Origin: an uncultured Mycoplasmatales bacterium
GTDB lineage: Bacteria; Bacillota_I; Bacilli_A; Mycoplasmatales; Mycoplasmoidaceae
DNA length: 5,109 bases
Assembly (NCBI GenBank): GCA_910578525.1
Contig: CAJTRF010000060.1
Coordinates: 1-5,109, forward strand
Direction of reading: 5' to 3'
How positions within the stretch are numbered: the first letter of the stretch is position 1; every line of letters starts with the position of its first letter. Under the pieces are notes generated by a model. The model was given only the letters and a program-made list of their open reading frames with translations. It made no database searches and was not told the DNA's origin. Positions 1 to 5,109 of this stretch are shown piece by piece. The position numbers and the translations under genes were made by a program.

Positions 1-240
1 GATAATATTTATAAGGTATTGATTTGTTTTGACAAGTTATATTTCGCCATGAACGATGTGGAGCGTAGACAGCTTATCGAAGCATTGATAGCAGAAATAC
101 AGATTTATGAGGAACGCAAACCCAATGGTCAGTGGCTTAAATCAATTCGGTTTAAGCTGCCGATTATTGAAAAAGATTTCAGAATAGGTTTGGACAATGA
201 TACACACGTTGAGACGTGCGTTCTTTTGGGTAGGAAATAG
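1..240 (+). CDS. Large serine recombinase, C-terminal end (5' truncated by window)
   Basis: The frame is open from the first base and gives 79 residues before TAG. The residues match the C-terminal end of large serine site-specific recombinases of Firmicute conjugative and mobilisable elements. The recognisable parts are FDKLY..M.DVERRQLIEALI, then EIQIYEER..NGQWLKSIRFKLPII, then DNDTHVETCVLLGRK. Such enzymes cut and rejoin attachment sites to integrate and excise the element. The catalytic N-terminal domain and the zinc-ribbon and coiled-coil parts lie outside the window, so activity cannot be judged. The frame closes with TAG immediately followed by TAA, while a C-terminal extension often seen on these proteins continues in the next frame. 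The gene is therefore probably frameshifted near its end. Family assignment is from recognition and is fairly secure. Confidence 0.85.
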   Translation, partial: DNIYKVLICFDKLYFAMNDVERRQLIEALIAEIQIYEERKPNGQWLKSIRFKLPIIEKDFRIGLDNDTHVETCVLLGRK

Positions 241-526
241 TAACACCGCTGAAACAGTCTATGCGTATGTGGATTATGAGCCAAAAGATAATGAATATCT
301 GAAAGACGTAAAGCAAAGTGCAACCTATACGGAAATGAAAGAATGGATAAAATTGGAGTATGGTTTAAAGGTGTCGTCACTGTATGTAGCACAGATAAAA
401 GACAAATGTGGTATTGAGAAACGTCTGAATTACAATGTAGGCGATAATAAAAGCCGTGTGCCGAAATGCCCACCGGAGAAAGAAAAAGCGATTATGGCGG
501 CGTTTAGGCATTTTAATATGATATGA
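197..526 (+). CDS. C-terminal extension of the recombinase, now in the +1 frame
   Basis: From about base 239 this frame encodes a tail I recognise on clostridial recombinases. It contains SATYTEMKEWIKLEYGLKVSSLYVAQIKDKCGI, followed by NYN, then CPPEKEKAIMAAFRHFNMI at the end. A similar tail is, from memory, also fused to some RlmD-type 23S rRNA methyltransferases. It looks like a small alpha-helical, possibly nucleic-acid-binding module, and its function is not known to me. The ATG at 197 lies inside the preceding frame and has no Shine-Dalgarno; residues 1 to about 14 read from it resemble no tail sequence. I therefore think this is not a separate gene. Removing one base near 238-240 would join it to the recombinase as LLGRK followed directly by the SNTAETVYAYVDYEP stretch. 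A frameshift mutation is the simplest explanation; a +1 recoding site or a sequencing error is also possible. Confidence 0.6.
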   Translation: MIHTLRRAFFWVGNSNTAETVYAYVDYEPKDNEYLKDVKQSATYTEMKEWIKLEYGLKVSSLYVAQIKDKCGIEKRLNYNVGDNKSRVPKCPPEKEKAIMAAFRHFNMI

Positions 527-530
527 GATA

Positions 531-568
531 ATGGTTACAGTTCAGCTTTTCGGCTGAACTGTAACCAT
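531..568. repeat. Perfect 16-bp inverted repeat (hairpin) after the recombinase
   Basis: ATGGTTACAGTTCAGC (531-546) is followed by the six-base loop TTTTCG and then the exact reverse complement GCTGAACTGTAACCAT (553-568). It starts four bases after the TGA that ends the recombinase extension. A stable stem placed there could end transcription or protect the 3' end of the mRNA, but no T-run follows on either strand, so it is not a standard intrinsic terminator. From memory, GTTACAGTTCAGC-type palindromes recur in Lachnospiraceae genomes, so it may be a dispersed repeat. The structure is certain; the role is open. Confidence 0.85.
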
Positions 569-907
569 ACCATAAACCAGTAAGGAATCATCCTTGAATA
601 TAAGATGGTTTCTTTGTATAATGGAGCCAAGCAACCTGATTATTTCTCTGCAGAAAAGGTGGGGACGAAAGGAAGAAGGAATGAAAAAACGGATATTGCG
701 TAATATACTTGACAATATTCTGATGATGGATGTATGCAAGATGGAATATGCTAACATTGTTTACTCCTAGATTTTTCAAGCAAGAGAAAGAGGGTGTGTA
801 ATTATTTGTAGAATCAATGAATTGTGTTTTTGGGAAATCTCTGGGGGATGGGATTATTTCAGGATGCTGTAGTACATTGTAAGTGGGAAGAAAACGGAAG
901 AGTAGAT
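569..907. other. Intergenic stretch without a convincing gene
   Basis: About 340 bases separate the hairpin from the ribosome binding site of the next gene. Forward frames hold only short openings: a 32-residue frame at 605-703 and a 49-residue frame at 621-770. Within the latter an internal ATG at 681 follows GGAAGAAGGA with almost no spacing. None resembles a family I know, and they may be remnants of a disrupted gene. A TTGACA at 709-714 has no good -10 box at 16 to 18 bases. A GATTAT at 852-857 preceded by TG (849-850) is a weak extended -10 candidate for the downstream operon, lacking a good -35. The promoter of the three downstream genes should lie in this stretch or just upstream but cannot be fixed by eye. 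Confidence 0.5.
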
Positions 908-927
908 GGAAAGGAATGGTAGATAGT

Positions 928-1392
928 ATGGAAGCAGATACATTAGTTAGCATAGTAGCTTTATTAATTTCAATTTTAGCATTATTTGTGTCAATTTATT
1001 TTAATGCAAAAGACCATATCAGAAGGCGAAAACAAGCAACAATAGAGTATTTTGAAGATATAACGTCAAAACTTTATAATTTGCAAGCTAAATTTAATAT
1101 AAAGTTATCTCAGCTTGATATTGAAATGAATAAATTAGATACAGATTCAGAATTGCTTAAAGATGCTACAGAAGTGCTTGCTGCTTTTGAAAGATTATGC
1201 GTAGGAATTAACACCCATATATTTGATATCAATATTCTTGACCGCATGGCGGGTTCTTATCTAATAATGATGTATGAGAGGTTTAATCCATATATTGAAA
1301 AAATAAGGACAGATTCAACAAGAGTTAATTCATATAGAGAGTTTGAATGTGTTGTAAATAAGATTAAACAAAAAAGAAAAATATCAACTTGA
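928..1392 (+). CDS. DUF4760-like protein with one N-terminal membrane helix
   Basis: This gene encodes 154 residues from the ATG at 928. Residues about 4-25 (TLVSIVALLISILALFVSIY) form one membrane helix, followed by the basic stretch HIRRRK, which predicts a cytoplasmic C-terminal part. The remainder is helical. The segment at residues 87-113 (FERLCVGINTHIFDINIL, then DRMAGSYLI) and the later YREFE near 136-140 match the DUF4760 family as I remember it. No enzymatic motif is visible and the molecular role of the family is not established to my knowledge. GGAAAGGA at 908-915 serves as ribosome binding site about 12 bases before this ATG; the in-frame ATG at 916 touches it and is too close, and a GTG at 883 would add a basic non-conserved leader. 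It is the first gene of a probable three-gene operon, 25 bases before the next gene. A regulatory or scaffold subunit is one possible role, by inference only. Confidence 0.75.
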   Translation: MEADTLVSIVALLISILALFVSIYFNAKDHIRRRKQATIEYFEDITSKLYNLQAKFNIKLSQLDIEMNKLDTDSELLKDATEVLAAFERLCVGINTHIFDINILDRMAGSYLIMMYERFNPYIEKIRTDSTRVNSYREFECVVNKIKQKRKIST

Positions 1393-1417
1393 AAAGTATA
1401 TATAAATTCAAATTCTA

Positions 1418-3277
1418 ATGAAAAAGGGGTCTGTAAATTTGAAAAATATAAGAAAAAAAACATTTTCTTTTATATGGCAGATTGTTCAATGTATATTGGA
1501 ACTGTGCTGCTTAATTGTTGGTTTTAGTTTGGTTTTTGGGGTGATAATGGGAGGACCATCTTCACCCCATTTTTTTGAGAATATATTATACAAGATTGAA
1601 GATTTGATTACTGAGTATCATTTTTATTTTATGAATATTACGGTTTTATTCATGATGTTAGTTTGTGTTCTTACAAAAAACTTTTCCACTTGTAAATTTT
1701 ATATAAAATTGATTCTTTTAATTGTTATGGATGTAGGATACGTCTTTTTCTCGCTTTTTATATATTATGCATTTGCATTTGATGAACTAATATATTATAA
1801 ATTATCCACTGCAGATTTATTAGTTACTGTGTTGTCTGTTTTGTTTTTGCAGATATCTGTTCTTTATTTTTCTTTTAACCTTAGTATAAATAAAAAATAT
1901 ATTCAAGGTGTTTTTGGTGGGAGTAAAATTATCTCTCAATCTGTTATAATATTGTTATATTTTTATTTTGTGCAATACACTTACTTACTTGTATTTCAAA
2001 AAGTGGGCATACTTTGGTTGTTTTTTATAATATTTATTTTATTGATATTATTTTTTTGTTATCAGATTTTTTTGGTGAATCGCTTAAATAAATATTGTGA
2101 AAAAATTAAAAAAGTACCGAAAGATTGTTTTGTGTATATTTATTGTGTAGACTGTGAAAGTAATGGCTTTTTCTTTAATTTTTTTCTTAAACCGTGTATT
2201 ATAAAAAAATGTTCAGAGATTCCAGATTTAAACCCAAGACTTAATGGAATTGCGATGTTTAGAGAACAATATGAGTTTTATAAAGATGATATTAAAAACA
2301 ATATTTGTATTGGAATTGATTGTTATAGCAAAGTATATTCCGATGATGGAACAGGGTTATTTCTTGACAGTTTTTTATATTCTGTTGCGATTAGGGAAAA
2401 ACAATTATTTAGTTCTGATGAGAAGAATTATATTTCAAAATTAAAGATTAAATACTTTGAAATATTAACTTTGAAGAATTTTAAAGAATTATATCATTCT
2501 CCTTTTGCAGATGATTTCTTTAAAAAATTACAACAAAATGCAAAATACATATATGATATGAAAAATGCTTGGGGGGAATTTTTAGATGATGGAGAAATTA
2601 CTAGCATCAAAGAATTCAACGAATATTTGAAGTTTCTTTCAGATAATTTATGTAATGAACTAAATCGCTATACATCATTTAATTATATTTTAAAAGGGTA
2701 CGAGGCTGTTATACATTATATTTGCATATATTATTTATTGAATTTAAACATTAGCTTGGATGATAGTTTTATTAATAGAAAAGTTGTAAAGTATGTTGAA
2801 GATGGAGCCCTAGGCTCATGGTTGGAAATAGTGCATCATATTCTTAAATATAAAAAATGTTATAATGGGAGTTTTTTTTCTAAAAAGATAGGTGATAAGA
2901 TAGCCGAGTTATTCTCGGGCATCAATTACCCAGGTAGTAATTTAAAGAAAAATATTGTTAAACCTAGCGATAGATTTTATGATTTCTTTTTGGAGAGGTT
3001 AATTAATTTGAGAAATTGGACACTGGGGCACGGAAGCAGTGCATATGTACCTGAGGATAAAGAAATAATTTCTATGTATAAGATTCTTCTTTGTGTTTTG
3101 AGGGTAATAAAAGAAAAATATAATTATATGCAATTGAAAAACAAGAAAAACTGGGTAATTATTAATGAAGGCTCTATTGCTTTTTTGGACAAATTCCTAG
3201 CTGATAGTATGGAGTTACGATATGTAGATTATATGTTGGAGAAATCCATATTAGTATGCATAAAGGAGGTGACATAA
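1418..3277 (+). CDS. Six-helix membrane protein with C-terminal HEPN-like domain
   Basis: This is a 619-residue protein of no family I can name. Six hydrophobic segments lie at about residues 16-45, 68-87, 95-119, 132-153, 170-192 and 197-220. The basic N-terminus (KNIRKK) and a basic stretch after the last helix place both ends in the cytoplasm. Residues 230-340 form a mixed cytoplasmic region with several cysteines. The C-terminal part is helical: a helix GYEAVIHYICIYYLLNL (427-443), an LGSWLEIVHHIL segment (465-476), then FFLERLINLRNWTLGHGS with R532-N533 and H538. That R-x5-H motif followed by another long helix (548-567) fits the RNase motif of HEPN domains. The same layout occurs in the next gene, so the two are probably related. 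The ATG at 1418 lacks a Shine-Dalgarno; a TTG at 1439, eight bases after AAGGGGT, would give 612 residues and may be the real start. The sequence is strikingly AT-rich, suggesting transfer. Nucleolytic activity is inferred, not shown. Confidence 0.8.
   Translation: MKKGSVNLKNIRKKTFSFIWQIVQCILELCCLIVGFSLVFGVIMGGPSSPHFFENILYKIEDLITEYHFYFMNITVLFMMLVCVLTKNFSTCKFYIKLILLIVMDVGYVFFSLFIYYAFAFDELIYYKLSTADLLVTVLSVLFLQISVLYFSFNLSINKKYIQGVFGGSKIISQSVIILLYFYFVQYTYLLVFQKVGILWLFFIIFILLILFFCYQIFLVNRLNKYCEKIKKVPKDCFVYIYCVDCESNGFFFNFFLKPCIIKKCSEIPDLNPRLNGIAMFREQYEFYKDDIKNNICIGIDCYSKVYSDDGTGLFLDSFLYSVAIREKQLFSSDEKNYISKLKIKYFEILTLKNFKELYHSPFADDFFKKLQQNAKYIYDMKNAWGEFLDDGEITSIKEFNEYLKFLSDNLCNELNRYTSFNYILKGYEAVIHYICIYYLLNLNISLDDSFINRKVVKYVEDGALGSWLEIVHHILKYKKCYNGSFFSKKIGDKIAELFSGINYPGSNLKKNIVKPSDRFYDFFLERLINLRNWTLGHGSSAYVPEDKEIISMYKILLCVLRVIKEKYNYMQLKNKKNWVIINEGSIAFLDKFLADSMELRYVDYMLEKSILVCIKEVT
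1424..1430 (+). promoter_or_regulatory. Possible ribosome binding site for a TTG start at 1439
   Basis: AAGGGGT lies inside the reading frame opened by the ATG at 1418 and eight bases before an in-frame TTG at 1439. No Shine-Dalgarno precedes the ATG (the bases before it are only A, T and C). The match is imperfect, so the choice between the two starts stays open; both keep the first membrane helix. Confidence 0.4.
3262..3272 (+). promoter_or_regulatory. Strong Shine-Dalgarno deciding a GTG start at 3280
   Basis: AAAGGAGGTGA is an almost full complement of the 16S rRNA 3' end and lies inside the last codons of the upstream membrane-protein gene. The only in-frame start at a proper distance is the GTG at 3280, seven bases after the element. 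The in-frame ATG at 3256 lies upstream of it and cannot use it. Its position within the upstream coding end suggests translational coupling. Confidence 0.8.
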
Positions 3278-3279
3278 AG

Positions 3280-4971
3280 GTGTTTGGTGCTTGGAACGAG
3301 AGGAGGGGTGGTATAGTTCTAGTTATACATATGAGTATAGTAGCTATTCTTACTGCAACAATTGCAATAGTAGATTTATTTGATGAAACGGTCTTTCTAA
3401 CTTATTATGTCTTGAGACAATGGATATTTGTTTTTATTGTAAAAAGTAATTTGGGATTGTCTAAGATTTTAATCATATGTGTAGCGATGTTAACTTATTT
3501 TTTTGTAGTATATTTTTTATTGTGGGGTTTACATTTTTTAGGCAGGATAATTTTAAGAAGTAAAGTAGGAGCTGATTTTCAATGTAAACTTTTAAAAATG
3601 CAGATAGGATGTTGGTTGCATGAACATAGATTGGGATATATTGTAAATTTAGTATTTTGGGGAGATATGTCAGAACTTATATTTTTAATTGTTGTATATT
3701 TAAAAGGTAGTTTTGTATGTTTAGAGAATGAAATGTATAATAGTGATTTACATATTGTTTTTATAACAAAAATGCTATTACTCTATACACCAATTCTCTT
3801 GTTTTTTCTGGAGTTTATTTCAATTATTAAGCCCATTAGGCTTCATGAAAAAGGACATTTAATATCACAAAAAATTGCTCTGATTTTTCATGAATCAAAA
3901 TTACCGCATTCAACTTCATCTACGCCATATTACAAGTATTCTAATTCAGAGTGGTATGTATTAGACGACTGCGAGTATAAATATTTATTAAAGAAAAACA
4001 TAAAAACGGATATAAAGCTTGTTATTGTTTATGCTGAGGAGCTAATGCAATTAGAACATTTAATTAAAAAATATAAGGAAAGTTGTAATGTTCCTCATAT
4101 TACGAGCTATTTATATTATATAGATAATAAAGACATGGATTTAGAGAGATTAAATGACATTGAAAAAGATTTTGATTTTTGTAAGAGTATCCAGTCACGA
4201 ATAGGAGGCGATTCAATGTCAAAAATAATGGGAGAAATCGAAGGAGATTTAATTTTACCATGTGTAGATATATCAAAAATACTTGGTATTTTACCACGGG
4301 AGATAAAAAGTTATTATTACAAATTGAATGTGGCTCCAGCTTGCTTTTATAAATTATATAGAAATATTTTTAATGTTTTTACTTTGAGACAGGCGGTGAA
4401 TGGTTTTTTTGATATTATTGATTTAGTGCTTCGGTTAAGTGTTTTTGTTTATTCAGATGTTAGTGAGGAAAAAGTAATATCTTCTTTGGGGAATTATTAT
4501 AGTATGTATAAATTAATAGAAAAAAGTGAATGTATTGATTTTAGCAGTCCCTTAAATTTTAATTTTTTAGAACAGGAAATACGTGAATTTTTATGTAGTA
4601 AAATAGGAATATATGATATGGATAAAATGGATTTTCGTTTATTATTAAAAACAATTGGGGAACTGAGGAATATAAAAGCACACACTTTTATTAAAGAATC
4701 TGAATTACAGCTAATGTTTAGAACGATGTTTATTGCCTCTCTTTACACTTTTTGTATGCTTGATGTTTGTTCTATGAAAATATATTTTGACTTGGAATGT
4801 GGACAAGTAATATTAAAGTTCAAAGAAACAACGATATTTTTAGCTAGTAAATATATGTTTTTTGATTTAGAGAATAATTTGTTTGTTTCAACAAACAGGC
4901 GAGGAAAATATATTAATATGGTTACTGGTGACATAAGGGAAATTGCTGTTCCGTGTAGTACTAAAGAATAA
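3280..4971 (+). CDS. Second multi-helix membrane protein with C-terminal HEPN-like domain
   Basis: From the GTG at 3280 this gives 563 residues; I do not recognise a named family. Strong hydrophobic segments lie at about residues 11-32, 62-89, 119-142 and 157-184, with a weaker one at 39-55, so four or five membrane helices. Residues about 185-340 are a soluble, charged region. The C-terminal part repeats the plan of the gene before it: a helix with FFDIIDLVLRL (376-386), then SLGNYYSMYKLI (402-413), then LLLKTIGELRNIKAHTF with R463-N464 and H468, then a long hydrophobic helix (479-500). R-x4-H after a helix is the typical HEPN RNase signature. A short beta-rich tail (about 500-563) follows and has no counterpart in the neighbour. 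It starts two bases after the upstream stop and is probably translationally coupled to it, so the two products are likely made together and may form a complex. It shares the high AT content. Gene and topology are secure; HEPN is moderate; biological role unknown. Confidence 0.8.
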   Translation: MFGAWNERRGGIVLVIHMSIVAILTATIAIVDLFDETVFLTYYVLRQWIFVFIVKSNLGLSKILIICVAMLTYFFVVYFLLWGLHFLGRIILRSKVGADFQCKLLKMQIGCWLHEHRLGYIVNLVFWGDMSELIFLIVVYLKGSFVCLENEMYNSDLHIVFITKMLLLYTPILLFFLEFISIIKPIRLHEKGHLISQKIALIFHESKLPHSTSSTPYYKYSNSEWYVLDDCEYKYLLKKNIKTDIKLVIVYAEELMQLEHLIKKYKESCNVPHITSYLYYIDNKDMDLERLNDIEKDFDFCKSIQSRIGGDSMSKIMGEIEGDLILPCVDISKILGILPREIKSYYYKLNVAPACFYKLYRNIFNVFTLRQAVNGFFDIIDLVLRLSVFVYSDVSEEKVISSLGNYYSMYKLIEKSECIDFSSPLNFNFLEQEIREFLCSKIGIYDMDKMDFRLLLKTIGELRNIKAHTFIKESELQLMFRTMFIASLYTFCMLDVCSMKIYFDLECGQVILKFKETTIFLASKYMFFDLENNLFVSTNRRGKYINMVTGDIREIAVPCSTKE

Positions 4972-5109
4972 AATGCATTTCAGGTATGTCTGTTTTCATC
5001 ATAATGCTGTAAAATAGAGAAGACAGATGAAAAAGAAAAAAGGAAAAACTCACAATACTGAAAAAGACCGTAGATTGTAGATTTGACAATAATTATCTAA
5101 TATTTTTTT
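4972..5109. other. Downstream AT-rich non-coding stretch
   Basis: No gene is recognisable in these 138 bases. CTGTTTTC (4990-4997) can pair with GAAGACAG (5019-5026), including one T-G pair, across a 21-base loop, but no T-run follows. TAGAT (5078-5082) can pair weakly with ATCTA (5095-5099) just before a T-run that reaches the window edge, a poor terminator candidate. GTAGATT is repeated in tandem at 5070-5083. A TTGACA at 5083-5088 could be a -35 box whose -10 would fall at or past the end of the window. Confidence 0.4.

Noticed and set aside
129..473. 114-codon reverse-strand frame opposite the recombinase end
   Set aside because: It lies fully opposite recognised recombinase coding sequence, has no family resemblance and has no plausible ribosome binding site.
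531..568. Hairpin as a classical rho-independent terminator
   Set aside because: The stem is strong but no T-run follows it on either strand.
709..740. TTGACA as a promoter -35 box
   Set aside because: No reasonable -10 hexamer occurs at 16-18 bases distance; the best, TATGCA, matches at only three positions.
883..927. GTG start at 883 for the DUF4760-like gene
   Set aside because: No good Shine-Dalgarno precedes it, and it would put 15 basic residues before the membrane helix. The GGAAAGGA at 908-915 fits a start at 928.
588..953. 121-codon reverse-strand frame across the gene-poor stretch
   Set aside because: It overlaps the start of the DUF4760-like gene on the other strand, its composition is that of random antisense translation, and nothing in it is recognisable.
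2244..2444. 66-codon forward frame inside the first large membrane protein
   Set aside because: It is an out-of-frame shadow within a long, well-supported coding sequence.
1..5109. CRISPR array, tRNA or rRNA genes
   Set aside because: No regularly spaced repeats and no tRNA- or rRNA-like sequence were seen on either strand.

Overview
The window reads as part of a mobile or genomic-island region from a low-GC Firmicute, most likely a clostridial, Lachnospiraceae-like bacterium. The reasons are the AT-rich coding sequence, a near-perfect Shine-Dalgarno (AAAGGAGGTGA) and the style of the serine recombinase. This placement rests on recognition by eye, not on a search.

Left part (1-568): the 3' end of a large serine recombinase enters from outside the window and stops at 240. 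Its usual short C-terminal extension continues in the next forward frame to 526, so the gene seems to carry a one-base frameshift near 238. A perfect 16-bp hairpin follows four bases after the extension's stop codon.

Middle (569-927): about 350 bases without a convincing gene. It holds only very short reading frames and no clear promoter.

Right part (928-4971): three forward genes are packed like an operon, with gaps of 25 and 2 bases. The first encodes a small DUF4760-like protein with one membrane helix. The next two encode large proteins with four to six N-terminal membrane helices and a long cytoplasmic part. Both large proteins end in an alpha-helical domain with the same layout: a helix resembling YEAVIHY or FFDIIDL, then an LG-x-W/Y motif, then an R-N-x(3-4)-H motif 59 to 66 residues later. 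That last motif is the hallmark of HEPN-type RNase domains. The two proteins therefore look like diverged relatives or partner subunits. These genes are visibly more AT-rich than the recombinase, which fits acquired cargo.

The most interesting hypothesis is that the three genes form an uncharacterised membrane-tethered system with two HEPN-like subunits, possibly for phage defence or stress response, carried next to an integration module. The domain similarity and motifs are visible in the sequence. The HEPN assignment is a moderate-confidence inference and the defence role is speculative. The last 138 bases hold no gene that can be recognised.
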